Below the pieces are notes generated by a model. It ran no database searches. It saw only the letters and a list, made by a program, of their open reading frames with translations, and had not been told where the DNA came from. 42,326 bases of DNA from Alphaproteobacteria bacterium (lineage in GTDB: Bacteria; Pseudomonadota; Alphaproteobacteria; Micropepsales; Micropepsaceae), in the NCBI GenBank assembly GCA_021324545.1, contig JAJPIX010000012.1:1-42326 (forward strand), read 5' to 3'. A program made the translations under genes and the position numbers. Positions 19,257 to 28,325 of the stretch are shown one piece after another (the first letter of the stretch is position 1; every line of letters begins with the position of its first letter).

Positions 19257-19565
19257 ATGGATGCTGTGTTCCGGGCGTTGGCGGATGAAAGCCGCCGCCA
19301 GTTGCTGGACCGGCTCCGCGAAAAGAACGGTCAGACGTTGGGCGAATTGTGTGAGGGACTTGCGATGAGCCGCCAGGCGGTCACCAAGCATCTGAACATC
19401 CTGGAAGGGGCCAATCTCGTGGCCACGCAATGGAAGGGCCGCGAGAAACTGCATTTCCTCAATCCGGTTCCGATCTTCGACATCGCTGACCGCTGGATCG
19501 GGAAATTCGAGCGCGGGCGGCTGCGCGCGCTGAGCGATCTCAAGAAGGCGCTGGAGGAGGAATGA
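19257..19565 (+). CDS. ArsR/SmtB-family transcriptional regulator
   Basis: A 102-residue winged-helix regulator. The recognition helix region is LAMSRQAVTKHLNILEGANLV and the wing TQWKGREKLHFLNP. There is no metal-binding CxC motif, as in the ArsR group that controls SRPBCC operons. Start chosen at ATG 19257 because AGGAG (19245-19249) lies 7 bp before it; ATG 19251 is only 1 bp away from that site. The palindrome upstream is its probable own operator. The stop overlaps an ATG (AATGATG) that opens a now degenerate frame. Confidence 0.88.
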   Translation: MDAVFRALADESRRQLLDRLREKNGQTLGELCEGLAMSRQAVTKHLNILEGANLVATQWKGREKLHFLNPVPIFDIADRWIGKFERGRLRALSDLKKALEEE

Positions 19566-19884
19566 TGCGCGCACATTCCTTCCATCGTCTGCAAATGTCA
19601 TGGCCCACAAACGGAGGCCGTACCGCCGGATTCTTCACGACTATCACCTCCGCGTTTTCCGCGGCTCCCGGTGAGAAAAAGGATTCGCGCGGAGTCGCGG
19701 AGCGAGGCGTGTGATGCGGAAGTGTTCTCCTACCCCGTTTTCGTCATCGCCCGCTTTATGCGGGCGACCCAAATTCCCGGTGAAACAGGATAGGTCACCA
19801 GGATCGTGCGCGGTGGTGCCGAAGATCGCGCCGCCGACGCTTCCGAAGGCCATGATCGACTACATGAAGGAGCAAGGCGCATGA
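19562..19884 (+). pseudogene. Degenerate gene remnant between arsR and the first SRPBCC gene
   Basis: An ATG at 19562/19565 overlaps the arsR stop. At the other end a frame closing with TLPKAMIDYMKEQGA and TGA at 19882-19884 overlaps the next ATG. Both junctions look like the coupled ends of a missing operon gene. The two ends are in different frames, and the middle (about 19641-19795) is palindromic repeat. No family is recognisable from the short ends. A wholly non-coding origin is possible. Confidence 0.35.
19645..19800. repeat. Two palindromic repeat elements inside the arsR-SRPBCC operon
   Basis: First element: CTCCGCG near 19648 faces CGCGGAG near 19695, with further CCGCGG pairing inside. 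Second: CGCCCGC (19748-19754) faces GCGGGCG (19760-19766) in the context CGTCATCGCCCGC, a common intergenic repeat core. Neither shows coding content. Confidence 0.6.
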
Positions 19885-20330
19885 GCGCATTCGTCTATGT
19901 CACTTACATCTACGCCACACCGCAGAAAGTGTGGGATGCCATCACCAGGCCCGAATTCGCGCGAAAATACTGGCTGCACTACAACGTTTCGGACTGGAAA
20001 AAGGGCTCGCGCTGGGAGCACAGGAAGGGCGACGATTCCGGAACCGTCATGATCGACGGCACCGTTCTGGAATCCGATCCGCCGCGCAAGCTCGTGATCA
20101 CCTGGGCGCGGCCCGATCACTCGAAAGAGCCCTCGCGCGTGACTTTCGACATCGCCGAATACAATCCGGGCCTTGTTTGCCTGACCGTCACGCACGATCA
20201 GCTCGAGCACGATCCCGGCATGGCCGCGAGCATCGCCGGCGGATGGCCGAAAGTTCTTTCCAATCTCAAATCGTTCCTGGAAACCGGCAGGAGCGAAAAC
20301 ATCTGGCTCACCAAAAACAAGGAAGGGTAA
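19881..20330 (+). CDS. SRPBCC-domain (AHSA1-like) protein 1
   Basis: A 149-residue START/Bet v 1-like fold protein of the AHSA1 family. It begins FVYVTYIYATPQKVWDAIT, has the middle strand GTVLESDPPRKLVITW and ends GGWPKVLSNLKSFLETG. Such proteins bind hydrophobic ligands; the AHSA1-like bacterial members have no defined reaction. AAGGAG lies 8 bp before the ATG. It is transcribed with arsR and a paralogous gene immediately downstream (1-bp overlap, TAATG). Confidence 0.88.
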   Translation: MSAFVYVTYIYATPQKVWDAITRPEFARKYWLHYNVSDWKKGSRWEHRKGDDSGTVMIDGTVLESDPPRKLVITWARPDHSKEPSRVTFDIAEYNPGLVCLTVTHDQLEHDPGMAASIAGGWPKVLSNLKSFLETGRSENIWLTKNKEG

Positions 20331-20803
20331 TGACCATGACCAGCAGCTCCTTCATTTACGTCGCCTACATCCGCGCGCCGCAGCAGAAGGTGTGGGATGC
20401 GCTGACCAGACCGGAATTCCAGAAGATCTACTGGTTCGGCGGCCATCAGGAGAGCGAATGGAAAAAGGGTTCGTCCTGGAAGATGTTCATGCCGCAGCAC
20501 GGCCTGACCGATTCGGGCGAGATTCTGGAAAGCGATCCGCCCAACCGCCTTGTCATCAAATGGCGCAATGAATTCCGGCCGCATCTGAAAGAGGAAGGCT
20601 GGTCCCGCTGTGTGATCGAGCTTTCGACCGAGAACGATCTGACCAGACTCAGCATCGCGCACACGATCGAGAAGGAGAATTCGCAGCTCATCCAGGCCGT
20701 GTCCGGCGGCTGGCCGCGCGTACTTTCGAGCCTCAAGTCCTGGTTGGAAACCGGAAAGGCGCTTGGCGACACGCGCAGCGTGGCCGAAAAGGCCCATGCC
20801 TGA
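20330..20803 (+). CDS. SRPBCC-domain (AHSA1-like) protein 2
   Basis: A 157-residue paralogue of the preceding protein. FIYVAYIRAPQQKVWDALTRPEF parallels it closely in a shorter window, followed by GEILESDPPNRLVIKW and SGGWPRVLSSLKSWLETGKAL. The resemblance suggests tandem gene duplication. The ATG shares a base with the upstream stop, and GGAAGG provides the ribosome site. Ligand unknown. Confidence 0.88.
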   Translation: MTMTSSSFIYVAYIRAPQQKVWDALTRPEFQKIYWFGGHQESEWKKGSSWKMFMPQHGLTDSGEILESDPPNRLVIKWRNEFRPHLKEEGWSRCVIELSTENDLTRLSIAHTIEKENSQLIQAVSGGWPRVLSSLKSWLETGKALGDTRSVAEKAHA

Positions 20804-20908
20804 GCAGAGACGGTTGCTCGCACCGTCGGCGGCCTTGGTCAGGTTGTCCGGCTGGTGCGACAGCCGTTTTGGGGTATTGTTGCCGGTCAATCAGGCCTCG
20901 GGGGGCAC

Positions 20909-21274
20909 ATGGCGGGCATCACCGGGATCGGCGGTATCTTTATCAGGAGCCGCGATCCCAAGGCACTGAGTGCGTGGTATCGCGATGTGCTGGGCATTGC
21001 GCTTGAAACCTGGGGCGGCGCGATTTTCCGGCAGGGCCCGAAATCGCCGCCGCAGGCGGTGTGGAGCGCGTTCGAGGAGGGCACCCAATATTTCGTGCCT
21101 TCGACGCGCGAGGTGATGATCAATTTCGCCGTTGACAATCTGGACGCCTATCTTGCGCAGATCGAGGCCAAGGGCGTGAAGCCCGTCGGCAAGATGCAAA
21201 CCGATCCCAACGGCAAGTTCGCCTGGATCCTCGATCCGGACGGAACCAAGATCGAATTGTGGGAGCCGAAGTAG
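20909..21274 (+). CDS. VOC-superfamily (glyoxalase/bleomycin-resistance-like) protein
   Basis: A 121-residue vicinal-oxygen-chelate fold protein: two beta-alpha-beta-beta-beta modules, GIGGIFIRSRDPKALSAWYRDVLG and then a second with AYLAQIEAKGVKPV and ending FAWILDPDGTKIELWEPK. The DPDG...ELWE ending is typical, with the Glu as a potential metal ligand. The ATG at 20909 follows a G-rich stretch. Reaction unknown; it may belong with the SRPBCC operon 106 bp upstream. Confidence 0.85.
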   Translation: MAGITGIGGIFIRSRDPKALSAWYRDVLGIALETWGGAIFRQGPKSPPQAVWSAFEEGTQYFVPSTREVMINFAVDNLDAYLAQIEAKGVKPVGKMQTDPNGKFAWILDPDGTKIELWEPK

Positions 21275-21351
21275 GGCTTCGCGCGGCGCCGCAGTGTCTT
21301 TCGTCCAAATTTCTTCATCGCGGCGGCCGGCCGGGTGCTGGACGACACCCT

Positions 21352-21383
21352 TTACTTCTGGCACTTCTTACTTCTGGCACTTC
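21352..21383 (-). repeat. Perfect 16-bp tandem duplication at the 3' end of mutM
   Basis: TTACTTCTGGCACTTC occurs twice, at 21352-21367 and 21368-21383. On the minus strand the mutM reading frame ends at the stop in the first copy it reaches; the second copy then repeats the last codons and stop outside the gene. Confidence 0.9.
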
Positions 21384-22240
21384 GGGCAGAAGAAGGTCGA
21401 GCGGCCGGATTGCACGATGCGTTTGATCGTGCCCCCGTCCCTGTGCTGGCACATCTTTCCTTCGCGGCCGTACACCGCAAAATGGTGCTGGAAATTGCCG
21501 AGCTCGCCATCAACCCGCCTGTGATCGCGCAAGGATGAGCCGCCTGCTGCGATGGCTTCGCGGAGCACCGCCTTGATCGCCGGCAGAAGCTTTTCGATCT
21601 GTTCGGGCTTCACATTCTTCGCCTTGCGCTTTGGCGAAACAAAAGCACGCCACAATGCCTCGCAGACATAGATGTTGCCCAGGCCGGCGATCACGCGCTG
21701 ATCGAGCAGGGCGGATTTGATGGGCGTGTTTTTGCCCTTCAGCGCCCTGGCCAGACCGGCGGCGTCGAATTCCTCCGACAGGGGTTCGATGCCCAGCCCG
21801 AGAAACAGCTTGTCGCGCTCGATGCTGGCGGTCTTCACCAGCGTCATCAGGCCAAAGCGGCGGTGATCGCTGAACACAATCCTGGCCGGCGCATCGGTTT
21901 CGAACACCACATGATCGTGCTTGCCGTGGCCGGCTTCTTCCGGCGCGCGGTCATAATAATAGCGGCCAAGCTTGCGGGTCGCGCCTTGCGCGAAAACGCT
22001 CATGCTGCCGCTCATGCCCAGATGGATGACCAGCGTTTCGCCGTCATCCAGATCGGCCATCAGATATTTGGCTCGCCGCCACAGTCGCACCACGCGCCGC
22101 CCGGTGAGCCGCCCGGCGAAACCGCGCGGGAAGGGCACGCGCAAATCGCCGCGGCGGGTTTCGACATGGGTGAATCTGCGGCCCTCCAGCACGGGCTGAA
22201 GCCCCATGCGCACGGTTTCGACTTCGGGCAGTTCTGGCAT
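21368..22240 (-). CDS. mutM: Formamidopyrimidine-DNA glycosylase (Fpg/MutM)
   Basis: A 290-residue base-excision repair enzyme removing 8-oxoguanine and formamidopyrimidines. [10 protein letters not shown] has the catalytic Pro2 and Glu3 (after Met removal P1, E2). LIHLGMSGS carries the catalytic-loop region, and [13 protein letters not shown] the helix-two-turns-helix Asn. The C-terminal zinc finger reads CQHRDGGTI...FFCPKCQK: three Cys are visible, but the second ligand of the usual four-Cys finger is missing, perhaps replaced by His or Asp. Start at ATG 22240; the frame is open further up. Divergent from ubiE with 28 bp between. Confidence 0.95.
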   Translation of the reverse strand: MPELPEVETVRMGLQPVLEGRRFTHVETRRGDLRVPFPRGFAGRLTGRRVVRLWRRAKYLMADLDDGETLVIHLGMSGSMSVFAQGATRKLGRYYYDRAPEEAGHGKHDHVVFETDAPARIVFSDHRRFGLMTLVKTASIERDKLFLGLGIEPLSEEFDAAGLARALKGKNTPIKSALLDQRVIAGLGNIYVCEALWRAFVSPKRKAKNVKPEQIEKLLPAIKAVLREAIAAGGSSLRDHRRVDGELGNFQHHFAVYGREGKMCQHRDGGTIKRIVQSGRSTFFCPKCQK

Positions 22241-22268
22241 GGCGCTCCTTATTGTATGTTCCCGCGCA

Positions 22269-23027
22269 ATGAGCAACGGCGCCAAGACTGCGAGCTTCGG
22301 CTTCCGCGATGTGGCCGAGGAAGAGAAACAGGGCCTCGTGCGCGAGGTCTTTTCCTCGGTGGCGAAGCGCTACGACCTGATGAACGATCTGATGAGCGGC
22401 GGGGTGCACCGGCTGTGGAAGGATGTGTTCGTCGAATGGCTCAATCCGCAGCCCGGCTGGCAGGTGCTGGATGTGGCGGGCGGCACGGGCGACATTGCCT
22501 TCCGCGTCGCCGGGATGGCGCGCGCCCGCGGCGGCGAGGCGGCGATCACGGTCTGCGACATCAATCCCGACATGCTGGCCGAGGGCGTGCGGCGGGCGGC
22601 GGAAAAGGGCGAGCATGGCATCGCCTGGGTTTGCGGCGATGCGGAGAAGCTGCCCGTGCCGGACGCAAGCATGGACGCCTATACGATCGCGTTCGGCATC
22701 CGCAATGTCACGCACATCGACGCGGCGCTTTCGGAAGCGGCGCGCGTGCTGAAGCCGGGCGGGCGGTTTCTGTGTCTGGAATTTTCGCGCGTGGAAGCGC
22801 CGGGCCTGGATGCGCTCTATGACCGCTATTCCTTCAGCGTCCTGCCGCGGCTGGGCAAGCTGGTTGCGGACGATGAAGACGCCTACCGCTATCTTGCCGA
22901 AAGCATCCGCCGCTTTCCGCCCCAGAACGCCTTTGCGAAGATGATCGGGAAGGCGGGGCTTGCGCGGGTGAAGGTGCGCAACCTGATGGGCGGGATCGCG
23001 GCCATACATTCGGCGTGGAAGATATGA
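22269..23027 (+). CDS. ubiE: Ubiquinone/menaquinone C-methyltransferase UbiE
   Basis: A 252-residue SAM-dependent enzyme that C-methylates the demethoxy-quinone ring in ubiquinone (or demethylmenaquinone) synthesis. [24 protein letters not shown] is the UbiE signature; [11 protein letters not shown] is motif [33 protein letters not shown] follows. The family's length is about 250. ATG 22269 begins the conserved part. The stop overlaps the ubiB start (ATGA), so the two quinone genes are co-translated. Confidence 0.95.
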   Translation: MSNGAKTASFGFRDVAEEEKQGLVREVFSSVAKRYDLMNDLMSGGVHRLWKDVFVEWLNPQPGWQVLDVAGGTGDIAFRVAGMARARGGEAAITVCDINPDMLAEGVRRAAEKGEHGIAWVCGDAEKLPVPDASMDAYTIAFGIRNVTHIDAALSEAARVLKPGGRFLCLEFSRVEAPGLDALYDRYSFSVLPRLGKLVADDEDAYRYLAESIRRFPPQNAFAKMIGKAGLARVKVRNLMGGIAAIHSAWKI

Positions 23028-24595
23028 GTGCGTTTTCGAATATCCGCCGTCTGCTGCATGCCGCGCGCGTGCTGGCGAAGCACGATGCGCTGGTGCCGCG
23101 GGAATATCTGGACAGGATGCCGGCGAGCGCGAAATTCGCCCGCAGCATTCTTGGCCTCGGCGCCGGGGCCGGCGATCTTTCGCTGCCGCCGGGGGCCAGG
23201 CTGGCGCGTGCGCTGGAGAGCCTTGGTCCCGCCTATGTGAAGCTCGGCCAGATTCTCGCGACGCGGCCCGACATCGTGGGCGACGACATTGCCGGGGCGC
23301 TGCAAACGCTGCAGGACCGCCTGCCGCCTTTCCCGAAGACCGATGCCATCGCCGTGATCGAAAGCGAATTTGCAAAGCCGGCCGACGGCCTGTTCGCAAG
23401 CCTGGGCGATGCCGTGGCCGCGGCCTCCATCGCGCAGGTGCACATGGCCGAAACGCGCGAGGAAACGCCGCGGCGCGTGGCAGTGAAGGTGCTGAGGCCC
23501 AGGGTGGAGGCCGAGTTTGCCCGCGATCTTTCAGCATTCGCCTTCGCCGCGCGAATGGCGGAACGCGTGTCCGCCGAAGCGCGGCGATTGCGCTTCATCG
23601 CGCTGGTGGACACGCTGGCGGCATCGGTGGCGCTGGAGCTCGATTTGCGCATGGAGGCGGCCGCGGCATCGGAACTTGCCGAGCGCACGAAAAGCGACCG
23701 GGATTTCCGCGTGCCGGCGATCGACTGGGATCGCACGTCGGCGCGCGTGCTCACGACCGAATGGATCGACGGCACGCCCATCCGGGAACCCGCGGCGCTT
23801 GCGGCGGCGGGCCACGATCCCAAACGGATCGCGGTCCTGATCATTCGCGAATTCCTCACCCAGGCGCTGCGCGACGGCTTCTTCCACGCCGACATGCATC
23901 AGGGAAACCTGTTCGTGGACGCGGACGGCCGTCTTGTGGCGGTGGATTTCGGCATCATGGGGCGGCTGGATCCGGCCATGCGCCGCTTCATGGCGGAAAC
24001 GCTCGGCGGGTTTCTTGCGCGCGATTACCGCCGCGTGGCGCAGGTGCATTACGATGCGGGCTTTGTGCCGGCGCAACATCCGATGGACACATTTGCGCAG
24101 GCGCTGCGCGCCATCGGCGAGCCGATCTTCGGCCGCGCGGCGCGCGATGTTTCAATGGCGAAGCTGTTGCAGCAGCTGTTCGAAACCACCCGCCGTTTCG
24201 ACATGCCGCTGCAGCCGCAGCTGGTGCTTTTGCAGAAGACGATGGTGGTGGTGGAAGGCGTGGCGCGCAGCCTCGATCCCGATTTCGACATCTGGGAGGC
24301 ATCGCGGCCGGTGATCGAGCAATGGATGATCGCGCAGGTCGGGCCCGAAGCGCGGCTGCGCGATATGGGTGAGGGCGTGAACGCGCTGGCGAGACTTGCG
24401 CGCGACCTGCCGCAGCTTCTGCAGAACGCGGAGGTCATTTCGGCCATGCTGGCGGGTGGGGGATTGCGGCTGCACCCGGAAACCGTGCGCCAGATCGCCG
24501 AAGCGCAGGCTCAACGCAGCCGCTATACGCGCGCGGCGATCTGGATCGCCGCCGGCGCGCTCGGCCTTGTTGCTTTGGGAATGATCGGACTTTAG
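23024..24595 (+). CDS. ubiB: UbiB, ABC1-family atypical kinase for ubiquinone biosynthesis
   Basis: A 523-residue ABC1/ADCK-type protein-kinase-like ATPase required for ubiquinone synthesis at the membrane. [11 protein letters not shown] is the family's KxGQ motif, AAASIAQVH the Ala-rich nucleotide loop, [12 protein letters not shown] the catalytic-loop equivalent and [11 protein letters not shown] the DFG equivalent. A hydrophobic C-terminal segment ([17 protein letters not shown]) anchors it in the membrane. It overlaps ubiE by 4 bp and its stop overlaps the stop of the convergent gene. Confidence 0.95.
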   Translation: MSAFSNIRRLLHAARVLAKHDALVPREYLDRMPASAKFARSILGLGAGAGDLSLPPGARLARALESLGPAYVKLGQILATRPDIVGDDIAGALQTLQDRLPPFPKTDAIAVIESEFAKPADGLFASLGDAVAAASIAQVHMAETREETPRRVAVKVLRPRVEAEFARDLSAFAFAARMAERVSAEARRLRFIALVDTLAASVALELDLRMEAAAASELAERTKSDRDFRVPAIDWDRTSARVLTTEWIDGTPIREPAALAAAGHDPKRIAVLIIREFLTQALRDGFFHADMHQGNLFVDADGRLVAVDFGIMGRLDPAMRRFMAETLGGFLARDYRRVAQVHYDAGFVPAQHPMDTFAQALRAIGEPIFGRAARDVSMAKLLQQLFETTRRFDMPLQPQLVLLQKTMVVVEGVARSLDPDFDIWEASRPVIEQWMIAQVGPEARLRDMGEGVNALARLARDLPQLLQNAEVISAMLAGGGLRLHPETVRQIAEAQAQRSRYTRAAIWIAAGALGLVALGMIGL

Positions 24596-25014
24596 ACGAC
24601 CCGGATGTTGCCGGCGTCGCAGCTTCGCTGCCCGCCCGCGCCGAGCACATACACCTGCACATGCACGGTCTGGTTGGCGAGCTCCGGAACGTCCGGAACG
24701 CGCACATGCACGGCGCCGCTTTCAACGGTTTCATCCGTCGCCAGCACTTTCTTGAAGCCGGTGTCGAGGTCGCCCAGCGTCGGCGACAGCTGCATCACCA
24801 CCCGCACGTCCATCGAGGTCGCGCTGTTCAGCGGTTCGCAGGCGATGGCGATCTGATCGCCGCGCGCGACATAGGGCGTGGGATTGTGCGATTGCATCTC
24901 GTCCACCGCATAGGTGGAATCGCCGGGGGCCAGTTGCTGCTCTCCGGTTTGCGCCAAAGCCGGCAGGCTTGCGCCCAGCGCGCAGGCCGCCAAAACAAGG
25001 CTCCAGTGTCTCAT
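24592..25014 (-). CDS. Secreted or periplasmic protein of unknown function
   Basis: A 140-residue protein with a signal peptide (MRHWSLVLAACALGASLPALAQ). The mature part is rich in beta-prone residues (VHVRVPDVPELANQTVHVQVYVLG), suggesting a small beta-sandwich. It has two Cys (in IACEPL and RSCDAG) that could form a disulfide in the periplasm. No family recognised. The frame is open upstream to 25077, but that part would precede the signal peptide and overlap the acyl-CoA synthetase gene. Confidence 0.7.
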   Translation of the reverse strand: MRHWSLVLAACALGASLPALAQTGEQQLAPGDSTYAVDEMQSHNPTPYVARGDQIAIACEPLNSATSMDVRVVMQLSPTLGDLDTGFKKVLATDETVESGAVHVRVPDVPELANQTVHVQVYVLGAGGQRSCDAGNIRVV

Positions 25015-25046
25015 CGGCTTTCCCTCTCCCCAGGGCGAAGCGAACT

Positions 25047-26615
25047 CTAGTTTACCTGCCTGTCCCGGCCTTCCCAATAGGGTTTGCGCAGTTCGCGGCG
25101 CAGCACCTTGCCGGTCGGGTTGCGGGGCAGGGCGTCGATAAAATCAATGGATTTAGGCAATTTGTAGCCCGCGATGCGCTCCCGGGCCCAGGCGATGATC
25201 TCGGCGGGCGAGGGATTCGCACCCGGTTTTTTTACCACGACCGCCCTTACTGCCTCGCCCCATCGGGGATCGGGCACGCCAATCACCGCCACGTCGGCAA
25301 CGCCGGGACAGCCGAAAATCGCGTTTTCGACCTCTGCCGGATAGATGTTTTCGCCACCGGACACGATCATGTCCTTCACCCGGTCGTGGATGTACAAATA
25401 CCCATCCTCGTCGAAATATCCCGCATCTCCGGTGTGGAACCATTCGTTGACGATCGAACTGTGGGTGGCATCCGGCCTGTTCCAGTAACCCTTCATCACG
25501 TTCGGCGCGCGAATCACGATCTCGCCCACCTGGCGCGGCGCAAGCGGTTTTCCGCCGGAATCCACCACACGGATGTCATGCCCCGGCGCCGGCTTGCCGC
25601 AGGAACGCAACTTTCCGCGCGCCGGCGCATGATCCTCCGGCGGCAGAAAGGTGCCGCCGCCGGTCGTTTCCGTCAGACCGTACACCTGAAGGAACTGGCA
25701 GCCGAAAAGGTCCTGCGCGCGCAAAAGCACATCGTCCGAAATGGGCGAAGCGCCATAGGAGACGTTTTTCAGGGACGAAAAATCGATTTCCCGGACGTTC
25801 GGCTGGGAGATCAGGAACAGGATGACGGCCGGAACGAGGAACGCGTAGGTGATTCGCTTCGTCTGGATCAGCTGAAGGATGGTCTGCGGATCAATGTCGC
25901 CCAGAACGATTCCTTTCGCGCCGGCGGCCAGGCACAGAAGCCCGATGTTCACGCCCGCCACATGGAATACCGGCATGGCGACAAGGACGACGTCTTCGGG
26001 CCGGTAGTCGGCGAGCTGCACGTCGGAGGCGCATTTCAGGATCGCGAGATAGTTCGCGTTGGTGAGCTGCACGCCCTTGGGATGGCCGGTGGTGCCGGAG
26101 GTATAGAGTTGGATCACGTCATCCTGCGGCGCAACCGGCAGCATGGGGTCCACCGCCGGATGGCTGTCGCGCCAGCGTTCGTAATCAGGCCACAGCGGGT
26201 GGCCGCCATCCATGGCGATGATTTGTTTGAGCCTCGGGCAATCGGCCAGGATCTTCTCGATTGCCCCGTAATAATCCTTGCCGACGAACAGCACTTCGCA
26301 GCCGGCATCGTTCAGCACATAGGCAATTTCCGGCGGCGCAAGACGCCAGTTCACGCCCACAATCACCGCGTTGGATTTCAGCGCGCCAAGCAGCACTTCA
26401 AAATAGCGGTCGCTGTTCTTGCCGAGAAAAGCCACCCGCGCATCGGGCTTCTGGCCAAGGCCGATCAAGCCTTGCGCCACGCGGCTTGAGCGCTCGTCCA
26501 GCTGGGCATAGGTCGTGGTGCGATTGTTGTAATCGAGCGCGATGGCGTTGGGCCGTTCTTCCGCATGCACCCGCGGAATATCGGCCAGCGACTTCAGCCG
26601 CGGCAGGACGGACAT
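25047..26615 (-). CDS. Acyl-CoA synthetase / AMP-dependent ligase
   Basis: A 522-residue ANL-superfamily enzyme that activates a carboxylic acid as acyl-adenylate and then CoA thioester. Motifs: LYTSGTTGHPKGVQLTN (P-loop-like), VYGLTETTGG, WFHTGDAGYFDEDGYLYIHDR and PRNPTGKVLRREL with the catalytic Lys. It resembles medium/long-chain fatty-acyl-CoA synthetases of the FadD3/FadD13-like group. The enoyl-CoA hydratase at 17.6 kb is a conceivable pathway partner but is not linked. Confidence 0.92.
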   Translation of the reverse strand: MSVLPRLKSLADIPRVHAEERPNAIALDYNNRTTTYAQLDERSSRVAQGLIGLGQKPDARVAFLGKNSDRYFEVLLGALKSNAVIVGVNWRLAPPEIAYVLNDAGCEVLFVGKDYYGAIEKILADCPRLKQIIAMDGGHPLWPDYERWRDSHPAVDPMLPVAPQDDVIQLYTSGTTGHPKGVQLTNANYLAILKCASDVQLADYRPEDVVLVAMPVFHVAGVNIGLLCLAAGAKGIVLGDIDPQTILQLIQTKRITYAFLVPAVILFLISQPNVREIDFSSLKNVSYGASPISDDVLLRAQDLFGCQFLQVYGLTETTGGGTFLPPEDHAPARGKLRSCGKPAPGHDIRVVDSGGKPLAPRQVGEIVIRAPNVMKGYWNRPDATHSSIVNEWFHTGDAGYFDEDGYLYIHDRVKDMIVSGGENIYPAEVENAIFGCPGVADVAVIGVPDPRWGEAVRAVVVKKPGANPSPAEIIAWARERIAGYKLPKSIDFIDALPRNPTGKVLRRELRKPYWEGRDRQVN

Positions 26616-26654
26616 GGACGTGCTCCCGGTATCCTGTCGGGAGCTTAGCGCCCG

Positions 26655-28064
26655 CTACCGTCTGCTCGCCAGATACCAGAAGCGGCAGCACATGGCGGAT
26701 GCGGCGACCAGCAACGCAACAGCCAGCCCGATCCAGATGCCGAAGCCCTTCATGCCCGCCCAAAAGCCGAGCGCGAAACAGGTGGGAAAGCCTACAAGCC
26801 AATAGCTTGCGCCCGCGATCCACATCGGCGCACGCGCATCCTTCAGCCCGCGCAGGGACATGGCGCCCACCACCTGTAGCCCATCGAATACCTGGAACGC
26901 GGCGGCGACGTAGAGGAACGACGCCGCCAGCGCAATCACCTGCGCATTGGCCTTCGGGTCGGCAAAATAGAGCGAAGCAATCGCGTGCGGGAACAGGCAC
27001 AGGAAGATGCCCGTGAGGCACATGAAGCCTGCGCCCAATACGAGCGCGGTCAGGCCTGCGCGGCGAACGCCTTCTCCGTCGCCGGCGCCGGCCGCAAGAC
27101 CCACGCGCACGGTCGCGCCCATGCCGATTCCCAGCGGCACCATGAAGGTGATCGAGGGCACGTTGATCGCGATCTGGTGAGCCGCGACATAGGCCGTGCC
27201 GAATGTTCCCATCAGAAGCGTCGCCGAATTGAACAGCATGGCTTCGAAGATCATGGTCAGGCCGATCGGCATGCCAAGACGGAATATCTCGGCCAGTTTC
27301 TCCCAGTGCACGCGCTGGAAGCGCCGGAAAATCCGCACCGCCCGCAGCGCCGGCGTGGCATAGACGACGGCCAGCATCGCGACGAAGCTGAAGGTGTAGG
27401 AACAGGCGCTGGCCATCGCCGCGCCGGCCAGGCCGAGCCTGGGCGCGCCGAAATGCCCGAAGATCAGGCTGTAATCGCCGATCGCATTGAAGAGCACCGT
27501 TGCTCCCATCACCCACAGCGCCGATTGCGGCCGGCCCATCGCGGTGGCGAAGTTGCGCAACACCTGGAAGGCGAGCGAGCCGGGCAGGCCCAGGCAGATG
27601 ATGCCCGTGAACAATCCCGCGCCCGCCGCCAGGACGTCTGTCTGGTCAAGCGCCAGCAGGATGGCCCGCGTGAACAGCAGCAGGCCCATCAATGGCAGCG
27701 ACAGGATCAGAACCGCCCAGAAGCCCATGCGCACGACCGCGCGCACGCCCGCGCGATCGTTCGGCCGGGCGCCCAGGATGTGGGCGATCATCGGCGCCAC
27801 CGCGGCCACCGGCCCGCAGCCGATCAGCCAGGTGAAAAAGAAGACGGTATTGCCGAGCGCGGCCTGCGCCAGCGGCGTGCTCCCAAGGCGGCCCACCATC
27901 ACCACGTCGGTGGTGAGCACCGCCATCTGTGCAAGCTGGGTGAACACGAGCGGGCCCGCGAGCCTGATCAGCTCGCGGGCTTCCTGCATCCAGGCCTTAA
28001 GGCCGTGGCCGGTGACGGGCGCCGTTTCGACGGCGGCAAATTCCAGTTCTGCAATCTCTGACAT
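26655..28064 (-). CDS. MATE-family multidrug/Na+(H+) antiporter
   Basis: A 469-residue membrane protein with about twelve hydrophobic segments in two homologous halves, typical of NorM/DinF MATE exporters, which expel cationic drugs in exchange for Na+ or H+. IRLAGPLVFTQLAQMAVLTTDVVMVGRLG is the N-terminal signature in short form, and AAHQIAINVPSITFMVPLGIGM the corresponding second-half segment. A directional terminator 60 bp upstream belongs to a small transcript on the same strand. Confidence 0.93.
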   Translation of the reverse strand: MSEIAELEFAAVETAPVTGHGLKAWMQEARELIRLAGPLVFTQLAQMAVLTTDVVMVGRLGSTPLAQAALGNTVFFFTWLIGCGPVAAVAPMIAHILGARPNDRAGVRAVVRMGFWAVLILSLPLMGLLLFTRAILLALDQTDVLAAGAGLFTGIICLGLPGSLAFQVLRNFATAMGRPQSALWVMGATVLFNAIGDYSLIFGHFGAPRLGLAGAAMASACSYTFSFVAMLAVVYATPALRAVRIFRRFQRVHWEKLAEIFRLGMPIGLTMIFEAMLFNSATLLMGTFGTAYVAAHQIAINVPSITFMVPLGIGMGATVRVGLAAGAGDGEGVRRAGLTALVLGAGFMCLTGIFLCLFPHAIASLYFADPKANAQVIALAASFLYVAAAFQVFDGLQVVGAMSLRGLKDARAPMWIAGASYWLVGFPTCFALGFWAGMKGFGIWIGLAVALLVAASAMCCRFWYLASRR

Positions 28065-28120
28065 GACACGGGTTCTTCAATTTCGTGCCCGGATCCGGAA
28101 AGCCAAGGTGCAGATACAAA

Positions 28121-28154
28121 AATCCCCTCCGAAGCTTTCCGGGCCCGGGAGGGG
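28121..28154 (-). terminator. Intrinsic terminator, minus strand, upstream of the MATE gene
   Basis: CCCCTCC and GGAGGGG (28148-28154 and 28124-28130) form the stem, followed on the minus strand by ATTTTT. On the plus strand there is no T-run. It ends a transcript arriving from the right before the MATE gene, or acts as an attenuator for it. Confidence 0.7.
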
Positions 28155-28182
28155 TGAAACGCGATTACGCCGGGAATGAACC

Positions 28183-28278
28183 TTAAGGCGAAATCTCCTC
28201 GCGAGCCGGTGCGGCGCACACGGCGCCCAAAAGGGCGGCCGGCGTGTCCGAACGGTATTTGCTGATGAAAATGCTCAT
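28183..28278 (-). CDS. Possible 31-residue small protein, unknown
   Basis: A 31-codon frame starting MSIFISKYRSDTPAALL and ending REEISP, TAA. GAGG stands about 6 bp before the ATG. A promoter (-35 TTGACA at 28349-28354, -10 TAGCAC at 28326-28331, 17-bp spacer) lies upstream and an intrinsic terminator about 30 bp downstream. Together they make a compact transcription unit of about 200 nt. No family recognised; the RNA itself could be the functional product, or a leader controlling the MATE gene. Confidence 0.4.
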   Translation of the reverse strand: MSIFISKYRSDTPAALLGAVCAAPAREEISP

Positions 28279-28325
28279 CGGCGCCTCGCGAACCCCGATT
28301 GGCCCCATGCCAGTGCGGGACGCTG

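Noticed and set aside
24592..25077. A longer version of the secreted protein starting at 25077
   Set aside because: The extra residues precede a complete signal peptide and overlap the upstream gene.
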